Shown here: positions 1 to 9,796 of the stretch, piece by piece | How positions within the stretch are numbered: position 1 is the stretch's first letter | Layout: every line of letters starts with the position of its first letter | NCBI GenBank assembly: GCA_024195265.1 | Contig: JAJLRJ010000004.1 | Location: 4,989,159 to 5,053,158 of the forward strand | Origin: Dendrophyllia cribrosa | Taxonomy: Eukaryota; Cnidaria; Anthozoa; Scleractinia; Dendrophylliidae | Reading direction: 5' to 3' | Length of the DNA stretch: 64,000 bases | Position numbers and translations under genes: made by a program | Notes under the pieces: generated by a model | Seen by the model: the letters and a program-made list of their open reading frames with translations, nothing else | The model's database searches: none | Told to the model about the DNA's origin: nothing

Positions 1-2
1 AT

Positions 3-455
3 CACTCCAAACTGAGAGAATTCAAGGTCGGTGACTCAGTCCTAGCTCGCGACTACAGGTCACGTGACAAGTGGCAGCCAGCGACTATCGTGGACAGGAC
101 AGCACCTTATTCCTACCTAGTTCGGTTGAGAGATGCGAATCTCACCTGGCGTCGCCACGTAGACCAGCTCTTAGGTCAAGGTGCAGCAGTTGACAGTCAA
201 GATCAGCAGTCTGATCTCTGTGGTCCAGAGATAGGAGTGCCACACCCATCAGTAATTGAACCAGTCGACGAGCAGTTACCAACTCCAGCGCCTAACCCTT
301 CTCTGGCTACAGAAGTAGCTCCAGATCCAAGGCCAGCTGAAGATTCCAGTTCTACTGAGACAACTACTCCAGCTCCAGCCCAGAAGCCTATTCCAGTTCC
401 ACGCAGATCTAGTCGGGTGTCCAAGCCTCCTCAGAGATTGATTGAGCAAATTTGA
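3..455 (+). CDS. Ty3/Gypsy-like retrotransposon Pol, C-terminal end (partial)
   Basis: This is the last 150 codons of a retrotransposon polyprotein whose start lies outside the window. The frame is open from base 3. Residues 8-50 have the layout of the integrase C-terminal (GPY/F-type) module: FKVGDSVLARDYR, then KWQPATIV, then SYLVRLRD and WRRHVDQL. A long Pro/Ser/Thr-rich tail follows and ends in RRSSRVSKPPQRLIEQI, the kind of tail seen in many cnidarian Gypsy elements. A purine tract and a probable LTR follow directly downstream, as expected for the 3' end of pol. The integrase catalytic core is not in the window. It probably sits in an intron of the minus-strand kinase gene. Confidence 0.75.
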   Translation, partial: HSKLREFKVGDSVLARDYRSRDKWQPATIVDRTAPYSYLVRLRDANLTWRRHVDQLLGQGAAVDSQDQQSDLCGPEIGVPHPSVIEPVDEQLPTPAPNPSLATEVAPDPRPAEDSSSTETTTPAPAQKPIPVPRRSSRVSKPPQRLIEQI

Positions 456-526
456 ACTCTGAACATTTAAACTCTTGTTGACATTGTTACTGACTTTATT
501 GTTATTGTTCCTACACCAATCAGCTT

Positions 527-743
527 AGAGGGGAGGTGTTATATATCATGATGTAATTATATTGTTATTCAGCAGTGGGCTACCTGTGTAATTGAGCCCA
601 CTATCTCTGGTCAGCGGTATTTTATTAAAGGTGTGTTGTTATAGCCGCCATGTTGAGCTGCGTGCATGTGTTCTTTCGCATGAGATTTTGACACCGAGGA
701 CTTCGTTATATAGAGGTTCGTTAAACTGAGGTTCCACTGTACA
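527..743 (+). mobile_element. Polypurine tract and probable 3' LTR
   Basis: The purine tract AGAGGGGAGG (527-536) directly precedes TGTTATATATC at 537, the usual TG start of an LTR, 80 bp after the pol stop. The right edge is uncertain. I place it at the ACA near 743, but without the 5' LTR it cannot be fixed. Confidence 0.5.
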
Positions 744-948
744 TGTATTTATACACTTGGTTGGAGAAAGGCAGTGTGACAGAAATGTATTGTATTCAAC
801 GCAACACAAGCCACACCTGAGTCACAGGACAAAGAAAACGTAATAGTTTTATTACTATATGCATTCCATATCTAAGTTACCCAGTATAAGCATACATACA
901 CATCCAGATAGCAATTCAATAAAAAAACTGATAAAACTGTTTGCTTAC

Positions 949-1707
949 CTTTGGTGTCTGGTTGTTGTTGCCGTTCTGTACCTCAGGGGCAGCATATTTA
1001 ACAGTCACCCGTTTTGGGGTCATGTTATGCTGATGGTAGTTTGCTGAGCCAAGGTCACCTATTTTTGCAATCCCATTCTTCAGTAGGATGTTGTCAGTTT
1101 TAACGTCACCATGAATGATTGAAGGATTCTGCGAGTGCAAGTACCACAAGCCTTTAGCAACACCCCAAGCTATTTGTATTATGACTTCTTTTGGCAGTTG
1201 GAAATTACTCGTTTTTATGAATTCACGGAGATTTACCGCCATTAGTTCCATGACCAGTTTGGGGCATGCAGGGTCACTTGTGGCACCCAAAAACTGTACA
1301 ATGTTAGGGTGATGGCACACAAACGCCACCTCCATTTCACGTTCAAAGAGTGCTAAACGTCGTGGTGTGATATCAATGAGTTCTTTAACGGCCACTGAAA
1401 GTGTTCCCTTGGAAACAATTCCCCAGGTTCCCTTGCCCAATGTTTCACCTTTAACAACATTGCATGCTATCTGGTGCCACTTTTCACGTAACTGTTTGTC
1501 CTTTTCTTGCAATAGTCTGTCATGTCTGATTAATTTCATTTCCAATGACGAACTACGAACACGTTCATCATCCAGTTGTTGGTGCAATTGTTGGAGCTCA
1601 ATATGCTGTTTTGTCAGCTCAAAATTAAGAGTTCCCAACTGCTTGTCAAATGTTTGCTCTAATATTTGCTGTCGGTCTCTCACTTTCGTTTCTTCCAGTT
1701 CTTTGGC
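949..1707 (-). CDS. TKL-like protein kinase exon: coiled coil plus kinase N-lobe and catalytic loop
   Basis: A 253-codon internal exon of the host gene. The acceptor is TTTTCAG before GCC AAA GAA, and the donor CCAAAG/GTAAGC lies at 943-949. The first 75 residues are a Gln/Leu-rich coiled coil. The kinase domain follows: P-loop GKGTWG, the VAVK lysine, an alpha-C glutamate in EREMEVAF, the catalytic loop IIHGDVKTDNILL, the metal-binding IGDLGSANY and the APE motif AAPEV. The order matches tyrosine-kinase-like Ser/Thr kinases. Two positions are unusual: HRD is HGD (a non-RD kinase) and DFG is DLG. The essential Lys, Asp and Asn are kept, so activity is possible. The exon stops just after APE, so the rest of the C-lobe must be encoded beyond the window's left edge. 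Phase 0 at both ends fits the exons upstream at 3280-7799. Confidence 0.85.
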
Positions 1708-3279
1708 CTGAAAAGTACAAAATAAAATAATGATCAAAGTGTGAAATCTGCATCCTGCACCTTAATGACAGAGATATAGCTGGCTTATACTGTATTTATC
1801 CGGCTAGGAGTTTGGCTTGTTTTGAATTTTGTATTCTTCATGTGAAGAGTGCATTATTGAACTGTATTATGAAATCAAATTTGCAATAATGAATTGATTA
1901 ATTCACTCCAAGCAGGAACACTTGACCGGTTTTGACTGTAATACCGGTAATAACAATCATAAAGAATCATCCTGTATCAAAAACAGTTCACACTTTCAAT
2001 CAACGTTTGTTTGCATTCCAGTCGAGCGAGCGTATGATCTAGGAGCACTGAACGAGAAAGTAGCATGTGAAGACAGCTGCCTCTCATCACCTCTGTGTTC
2101 ACAGGCTAGCAGCGAAGCTGCGAGGCACGACAAACGAACCCAAGGCAACTTGTGGCTTTGCCGCTTGCAGATCGTGCACTTGATTGACTGACTATAACAA
2201 GGAGGAGGCTTATTGCAGTCTAGTTTCCACCAAAATAAGCTTGGTAAAGTTCTGCTCAAATTTCTTTAGCACAATGCTTTAATGAAGATGACGGCTTGTT
2301 TACACACTCATTCTTTCAGCTTCTTTGGTTTGCGCAGGCATTTTAAAGCTTTGGGGCTAAATTGTACATTATTCATAAACACACAATGTTCATGTTGGCA
2401 TGCTATGCGATCAATGCAATCTTTTTGTTCAATTTGTTTTTTAGTCTCATAGGCGCTCTATGATAGAAACAAATCTCAATCTTCTACATCGTGGTCTACA
2501 TTATATCCATGTACTTGCTTCCATGTTTAATTCAAATCGAGAAAATCATAATTTCAAAGCTTTAAAAACTTATGGTTAGGTTAGCTAATAGTCAAATGTT
2601 TTGGTTTCATTTGTTTTGATTATCAAGCTGATTTTATAAGTTGGATGTTTGGAGTCAGCCGCATAAATATGGTATATAGTTACTACAAAACAAACAATCC
2701 TTTGCTAATGGTAATGAAAACAAGAGGGGAGAAGTGGAGATTAATTGAATTCCGGCCAGACCAACAATGTGCCTTTCCCCCCACCCCCCCCCCCCCCCTC
2801 CGTAACTTCAAGAACATTAAGGCTATGATAATTAAACCTAGAGGGTACATAGTACATCCAAAAATGTCTCCTTTGCGGTCCGCACAATGGAACGATGACG
2901 TCATATCACATAGTTATTAGGTAATTACATGTAGTTATACGGCCGTCATCTTGGATTTCTGAAATTTAAAACCTCTTACAAACCGTCCAAATTGACTCAA
3001 AATTAATCAAAACCAATAAATAAACGCTAAATGACGTAAAAATATAAAAGTTATTCTGGCTCAATAAGCATTGTTTTCTTCATTCAAAGGTACAAATATG
3101 TAAATTTCAAAAAACATGGCTGTCAAAATCTTGTTGCCATGGAAACATCTAATCACGTGATCAATAAAAATGAAATTGTTGCCAGATAATTGTTAGGAAA
3201 CGTCACCCCCCCCCCCCCCCCCCCCCCCCCACCCCCGACGGTGAATAAGGTTAAATAGCTCATTAAGACATACATTCAC
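1708..3279 (-). other. Intron between kinase exon and coiled-coil repeat exons
   Basis: I see no coding exon here. It holds two poly-C tracts (about 2784-2801 and 3207-3230). Around 2210-2500 there is diverged sequence shared with the dispersed TACCGTA element family (compare 8300-8640 and 17280-17580). Confidence 0.5.
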
Positions 3280-5317
3280 CTTAACTTCGTCCTGTGACTT
3301 CTTTAGCATCTCTTGAAGATTTCCCTTCTCTTTCTTCATTGTCTGAAAAATAATTTAAGATCGAGTTTACTTCCTATTATGAATCAGTCAACATACAGTA
3401 TGATGACAATGCACAGATCAAATAGCTCAAGACATACAGGACATTCACCTTAACTTCGTCCTGTGACTTCTTTAGCATCTCTTGAAGATTGCCTTTCTCT
3501 TTCTTCATTGTCTGAAAAATAATTTAACATCGAGTTTACTTCCTATTATGAATCAGTCAACATACAATACTAGGCATACCTATCGATAGAGTGCCAACGA
3601 GGAAATGATTTTGATTTGTGTGGCAACGGAATTATGTTTTTGACAGTTTGGTGGCCCTTTGACCACACTCACCGAAGAAATAAAAAATGTCATGCTTTGA
3701 TCGGCTAACTGAAATCAAAATCGCTGTAATGTTGTAGTAAACATTTCATATCAGACAATAAAGCAGCCAAGAAACATTTTAAAAGCTATTGAAAACGTTT
3801 TAAAATGAGTAGAACGAGTAGAAAAAGGTTTGGAAATATGAAGCGTGCTGCAAAAGTTGAAATGGAGAATTCTTGTTCAAAGGCTAACCCTTTTACGTGT
3901 TTGTTCAAGCGTGAAACATGCAAGTCCGTTGCGTTACCGCCTTCATGTTTCTGCACGTGTAATCAAGATTTATTTTGTACAAAAACTTGTTTAGTGCCGG
4001 TTGTTAAGCCTTTTCACTCGTTCGAATTATCGTCAGTTTGCTCGACAGAACGAATTTCCCTTGTTTGTGTGTGAAGAAGCGCGACGGTTTGTCTAGACAA
4101 ACAAAGTTGCATATTTTACGCTTGAACAAATACCTAAAAAAGCGAGCCGTTCACGATGCTTTGTTTGGAAGGGAATTGTTGCAACGAAACACGTTAATTA
4201 AAATGAAGATTCTGACGCTGACATTATTTTAGGAGTTTAAAACATGCGATATGTGCAAAATCTTTTTAAAATCAGTTTGTAATTTCAAGAATTTCACTTC
4301 AGGAAGATTTTGGTCACGTGCTAGGCAACGGGTTCTTGGTGTGGCAATAACACGTCTTTTCATTGGCTCTAATAGTTCCCGCCTTGCAATTGGCTCAAAC
4401 CAAAGTCTACATTACATTACATTACCTTACACTTTTTCAGGCTCGATCGAGAATTTTTCTGCCTTAGCACTTTCTCGCGCGGCACTATTCTCTGCCGCCT
4501 CGCCAGCCTCGCGTCTTCGCTCGGCTGGCTCGTTGGCAATGATGACAATGCATAGATCAAATAGCTCAAGACATACAGGACATTCACCTTAACTTCGTCC
4601 TGTGACTTCTTTAGCATCTCTTGAAGATTGCCCTTCTCTTCCTTCATTGTCTGAAAAATAATTTAAGATCGAGTTTACTTCCTATTATGAATCAGTCAAC
4701 ATACAGTATGATGACAATGCATAGATCAAATAGCTCAAGACATACAGGACATTCACCTTAACTTCGTCCTGTGACTTCTTTAGCATCTCTTGAAGATTGC
4801 CCTTCTCTTCCTTCATTGTCTGAAAAATAATTTAAGAGGTTACTTCCTATTATGAATCAGTCAACATACAGTATGATGACAATGCATAGATCAAAATAAT
4901 AGCTCAAGACATACAGGACATTCACCTTAACTTCCTCCTGTGACTTCTTTAGCATCTCTTGAAGATTTCCCTTCTCTTCCTTCATTGTCTGAAAAATAAT
5001 TTAAGACGTTACTTCCTATTATGAATCAGTCAACATACAGTATGATGACAATGCATAGATCAAAATAATAGCTCAAGACATACAGGACATTCACCTTAAC
5101 TTCGTCCTGTGACTTCTTTAGCATCTCTTGAAGATTTCCCTTCTCTTCCTTCATTGTCTGAAAAATATAAATAGATTACATTCTTCATATATGAATCATT
5201 TAACATACATATGATGACAACGTATAGATCAAATAGCTCATTAAAACATACATTTACCTTAACATCATCCTGTGACTTCCATAGCAGCTCATGAATATTG
5301 CCATTCTCTTCCTTTGT
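3280..5317 (-). CDS. Seven tandem 60-63 bp coiled-coil exons of the kinase gene
   Basis: Near-identical mini-exons lie at 3280-3342, 3449-3511, 4588-4650, 4757-4819, 4926-4988, 5095-5157 and 5258-5317. Each has a TTCAG acceptor and a GTGAATG or GTAAATG donor. Six encode 21 residues of the form TMKKEKGNLQEMLKKSQDEVK, exactly three heptads. The seventh, 5'-most copy is one codon shorter and more diverged. All are phase 0, so any number can be spliced in without shifting the frame. The repeat period including intron is about 169 bp, with the introns duplicated along with the exons. The second and third copies are pushed apart by an insertion of about 970 bp. The product would be a stiff coiled coil ahead of the kinase domain, probably for oligomerisation (inference). 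Confidence 0.8.
3590..4537. mobile_element. Insertion in the repeated-exon array, probable non-autonomous DNA transposon
   Basis: The 169 bp periodic array is interrupted between exon copies 2 and 3. The inserted piece starts near TGCCAACGAGG and ends with the inverted form CTCGTTGGCA. An 89-codon open frame at 3805-4074 on the plus strand resembles nothing I know. Confidence 0.4.
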
Positions 5318-6522
5318 CTGAAAATAATTTGGAATAGATAACTTCATATATGAATCATTTCACGTACATATGATGATTATGTATAGGCACTGTAGCTCAA
5401 GACACACATTTACTTGAAGTTTGGAGAAAAAAATGATTAACGCCCATTGACTCCTAGAGAATTTGCAAAAAAAGGCAATTTGAAGCCATTAATGCCGTTT
5501 TTTGATTGCTGCGGAGGCAAATTGCAAGCAAACTGTCCAAAACGTTGTTTTCAACATGAAAACTAAGCTTTCTTTTTTGTTCGGGGTCAAATAAGTCGAC
5601 TTTTGTTTTCGTTCTACTCCCCGTTCTTTTTCGTTCTTATTCCATTTTTTTCCCTCGTTGCTGTCCTTTCACTAAACTTTATTTATGAAGTAAAAGTTTC
5701 CCAGAAAACGCTGAAGAAGGTGAAAAACAGGAAGTGGCAAGTGGCAGGAAGACCAAATTTTCCTTAGATTTTGCCAGTCAAATCTGATAGGTTTTTCACG
5801 TGTAAATCTGGCCCAATTCACGAGAGCTCTCTCATTTGGGCACTTTTTGAAATATTTTTTCCTTCTGCTTGAGTTAGGTACAAAAGACATCTTTTATCAT
5901 AAAAAGGGATGACATCACAAATGGTGGAAGGACCGTGGTTCTGTCACGGGCAGTTTCGGGCAGTTGAGGTGTCAAATGTATAACAATAGGAAAACTTAAT
6001 TAGCTATATAATTGTTAAGTAATCATTATTCAAAAATAATGATTATTTTAAGATTAAAAAAAATAATTTTAGCCATTTTTTTTCAATGCATTTGTCTTAA
6101 CATTTCCTCATTAAACATCTCCTACATGTAGCTACTACATTTTGTGTACACAATGTAGATATATATATATATCTAGATTTGACAGAATTTAAAAAAAAAT
6201 TGCTGAAATGGGCCTCAAAAATATCATTTATTTACCACCATGCCAGTTTTTTAATCTGGGAGGTACGTGTACCAAACCTGCTAGTGCAATGCACAATGCA
6301 CAAGTTAGATCTGTGCACACAACCTGCATGGCCATTTCAAACAATGATGTCACCATTATAAAGAGTAGTCTGTAGATCGAGAACATTGTGGCATGTGCCT
6401 TGAAGGCAAAGTTTGGGAGAACCTGAAACAGTTTGAAAAACACTTGACACTTTTAGATTCTGTTTTCTTGGCATCAAAGGTTCTCCTTACAAAAATATAG
6501 TACAAATGTTATATAGACTCAC
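5318..6522 (-). other. Intron, no gene seen
   Basis: AT-rich intronic sequence between coiled-coil exons. I see no exon-like segment with both splice sites and no clear repeat beyond a short TATATATA run near 6162. Confidence 0.4.
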
Positions 6523-6597
6523 TTTTAAGTCTTGCTCTAACTTGATCACTTGTTCATGAAGCCTTTCATTTTCTTGTTTAAGGAGAATCCCTCTTAT
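6523..6597 (-). CDS. Coiled-coil exon of kinase gene (25 codons)
   Basis: The acceptor is TTTTGTTAAG and the donor is AAA/GTGAGT. The exon is phase 0 and exactly 25 codons. The product reads IRGILLKQENERLHEQ followed by VIKLEQDLK, a heptad pattern continuous with the downstream repeats. The surrounding sequence has no coding character. Confidence 0.7.
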
Positions 6598-7727
6598 CTT
6601 AACAAAAACAAAAATTACTTCATGTTAAAACACTTAAAATTATAGACTAAAGTGTAAAGAGTTCTTCATTTTGCAGTGTTACAATGTAGATAATTGATGT
6701 GGCCAATTAATAGTCAAGAGGTAAAAATCAATACATGTAACTTTTTATGTTGGGATGGCATAAAGTGACTGCGGCAGTGGCACTTACTGTAATAGCAGTG
6801 GCTTTAAGGTTGCTTGCAATAGTGTCAACATTTTCAATCATATACTTCTGATGGATCAATACTACAATTCTTTATCAGTCAATGCTACAATAATGGCATC
6901 AAGCAAATGCCCAGTAATTGGTGGACAAGTTGTGGTCATGATTGTCGTGACAGAACAGGTTACCATAGTAAAGGTATATTAACCTGTTAAAGACACCCAC
7001 TGGCCAGCTTTAAGTGCTTACAGCTAAAAAACAAGCTCAGTGACCCCCTGCCATTTTTTATTAGAGAATTATTAATGAACATGTTCAGATACAACTTTTT
7101 GCAAAGTATAATAAGGTTCTTAGGAAAGGGTTAATTAAGGCAAAGCAATGTGATCTTTTAGTTTAATTTGATTTTTGGTCTCATAGGAAGGAAGTGAGAA
7201 ACAAGAAAAACAAACTTAGGACTCTACATCGAGTCTAAATTCTTTTTCAGGTTGAATCAGTATTCAATATACATGTAGCTTAAATGTGTACCCAGGGCTC
7301 AATTTAATAAAACGTTTACAAGTGTAGCAATTTTATTAATTCAGTCTAGGTAAGCTAACCTTAACTTCAGTTCAAATCTTTCCATTACCCCTAGCACAAA
7401 GACACATGTAGCCAGTGGTGTAATGGTTAGCTTTGTGTTAGAGTTAGCTAGGGTTAGCTTTGTGTTAGAGTAAGCTAGGATTAGCTTTGTGTTAGAGTTA
7501 GCTAGGGTTAGCTTGGTTTTAGAGTTAGCTAGGATTAGCTTTGTGTTAGAATTAGCTAGGATTAGCTTTGTTTCAGAGTTAGCTAGGGTTAGCTTTGTGT
7601 TAGAGTTAGCTAGGGTTAGCTTTGTGTCAGAGTTAGCTAGTATTAGCTTTGTGTTAGAGTTAGATAGGGTTACAATGTACACACACAATGTAATTTTCAA
7701 CAGTTTACTCACTCAGCTCTTCCTTAC
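6598..7727 (-). other. Intron with a copy of a dispersed MITE family
   Basis: Around 7140-7260 lies diverged sequence shared with the TACCGTA family interior (TTTAATTTGATTTTTGGTCTC). A minisatellite lies at 7415-7675. No exon seen. Confidence 0.4.
7415..7675. repeat. Minisatellite, about 30 bp unit, TTAGCT-rich
   Basis: About nine imperfect tandem units of the form GTTAGAGTTAGCTAGG plus GTTAGCTTTGT. Because the unit is near a multiple of three, both strands give artificially long open frames, which I do not treat as genes. Confidence 0.85.
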
Positions 7728-7799
7728 CTCTAACTTCTGTTGCAATGCCTTAACTTTATCCTGAAGGTCCCGAATTTCTGCATACTTTGCTCGAAGGGT
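7728..7799 (-). CDS. Coiled-coil exon of kinase gene (24 codons)
   Basis: The acceptor is TTTTGTTAG before ACC CTT and the donor is TTAGAG/GTAAGG. The exon has 24 codons, phase 0. The product TLRAKYAEIRDLQDKV plus KALQQKLE has a leucine heptad pattern. It joins in phase with the exon at 19684-19775 upstream, across an 11.9 kb intron filled with transposons. Confidence 0.7.
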
Positions 7800-7990
7800 C
7801 TAACAAAATATAGTATGATATAATATAGTAAATATGGTGGGCATTAAATTCAAACACGTAAAACATTTAATCAGCATAGACATACCATTAAAATGTTACC
7901 ATTATGGTAAAAATACATTGAATGAAAAAACGTTCTGTAACAATTTCCCGCAAACATTTTCTCCACAGTCAAAATTATGTTTAAGTGTAT

Positions 7991-9149
7991 CAGGGCTCGA
8001 AATTAAAAAAAATTCTCAATCGCAATTTGCGAGTAATTCCTAAAATTTAGTCACAAGTTCGAAAATTTTAGTCGCAAAAAAACGAAATACCGTAAACACC
8101 GGTGATAAGCCGCACCCAGAGTTTTGAAGCTCAAATTTTGGAAAAAAAGTTTTTTAAAATGAAAACGTAAGTCAGGAATTGGCTCCACAAAACATGAGCT
8201 AGACTTTGCTTCTATCCATCGAATCATCGTATATTGAAAAAAAAACCCCTCAGTTTCAGCAGTTTTCAGCGCTACGTTCGTTTGCCCCCCGTTCGTTCTG
8301 GCCAAAACAAGCTTGGTAACCGTGCAAATTTCTTGGGCACATGTTTTATTTAGCCTGGTTACTAAGGTTAACCAAGATGGTCTTCTTTAATTCGTTTGTC
8401 TTCGGTGTTCCTTCATTGCTAAAAGCTTCGAAATGTCTGACAAAGATAGTGAGTACTGTTTTAACACAGGTATTTTGACAATTTGATGTTAAATTTTACA
8501 ATTTATAAACACAACGCTCACGTTCGTGCGTTACATGTTCGATGCGGATTGTTTAATTTGATTCTTGGTGTCGGAGGCGCTTTGGCAGCTCTGTTAGACA
8601 GACAAGACTCGCTTTTCTACATCATCTAAAGTTAAAGAATCTTGTTCCACGTTATACACCTCTAATAAATAAAATCTTAATTTCGAGGCTCAAAAAGTCT
8701 GGTCAACTTATATCACCGGAATGTACGATAACCTTTTGTAGATGTTCCCGTAGATAAGCCGCACCCTCGATTTTGAGCAAAAATTTTGGGCAAAAAAGTG
8801 CGGGTTATACACCGGTGTTTACGGTACTACTATGGGAACCGAAAATGAGAGACGAGAAATTTCTGAGAAAGTCTGAAAAAGTGCGCCCGTGATACACTTC
8901 TTGGAAACCGCATTAATGGAGCATAAAATCGACGATTAAGTCACGCAACATTCAACGTAAATTTTGCAGGATTTTTCGGATAAAAATACAACTATCAGTT
9001 ACAAATAAGACACAAGACTGTTGAACATAATTCCTTTATTAACTAGGCCGGAAAACAATCGCAAAATCGCGACCAATAGACAGATTTTAGTCGCAAAAGC
9101 AAAATCTAAGTCGCAAATGCACCCGATACGGGCGCAATTTCGAGCCCTG
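7991..9149. mobile_element. Non-autonomous DNA transposon, TIR CAGGGCTCGAAATT, TSD TGTAT
   Basis: It starts CAGGGCTCGAAATT and ends with the inverted AATTTCGAGCCCTG. The 5 bp TGTAT is duplicated at 7986-7990 and 9150-9154. It has no transposase. A second copy lies at 44166-45176 with its own 5 bp duplication. An inner TACCGTA element (8088-8826) is inserted in it. Confidence 0.75.
8088..8826. mobile_element. Nested MITE, ends TACCGTAAACACCGGTG
   Basis: The ends TACCGTAAACACCGGTGATAA and TTATACACCGGTGTTTACGGTA are inverted repeats. It is a member of a dispersed family seen again at 44316-44834 (inverted relative to its host element), and a related element brackets 14433-17687. It has no coding capacity. 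Confidence 0.7.
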
Positions 9150-9534
9150 TGTATGCGAAGTGACATTTTTTTTTTGCACTTTTTTACAGTTTATTATGTC
9201 CTTAAACTGAAATGGCAAAAGAAATGTGCTTGAAGAATTTACAAATCATTTTTTTTAGCGGTCTGAAGAGGCTAAATCGATTAAAATAGTGTCCCGGAGG
9301 CTGGGGACAAATTTATCTAAAAATGACGTCACAGAGCATTCACAATATTTGTTTACATCACTAAAAGGAAGATTTTAGAGAAAGAAAGCTGCGTTTATTT
9401 TCACGCTCACTTTGGCCCCCACTGTATCTGAGATCCGGGAAAACATATCCATCGATTTAGATCGGAATTGATAAGGTTAAGATGTTGAGAGGGTAGCGGA
9501 TAAAGCTATAGAGGGATGTGGATAAATCCAAAAA

Positions 9535-9796
9535 CTCGAGAGACTGGTTGTGAAACCTGATATTGTCTTTGTTCAATCTTTTTGTTATCGTTTTTCGGCC
9601 TTGACTGTGCACAACACAATAGATGTTGATCTTGTGTTCGAGCAACTGACCAATAGAAATGGTGCTATTAAGTTATTCAGTCATGGGTGTGATCAAAAAA
9701 CAAAAGATGTGCAGGGTCAAGTACGGTTCAACATAAATTGTAGATCCTTTGTTAACACCATTGAAGTCTGCAAGGTTTCATGACCAGTCTCTCGAT
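9535..9796. mobile_element. Short MITE, TIR CTCGAGAGACTGGT
   Basis: CTCGAGAGACTGGTTGTGAAACC at the left matches the inverted GGTTTCATGACCAGTCTCTCG at the right, about 260 bp apart. No target duplication could be fixed. Confidence 0.45.

Noticed and set aside
7341..7764. Open frames of about 90-120 codons with repeating LELARVSFV or LANSNTKLI
   Set aside because: They come from the TTAGCT minisatellite.
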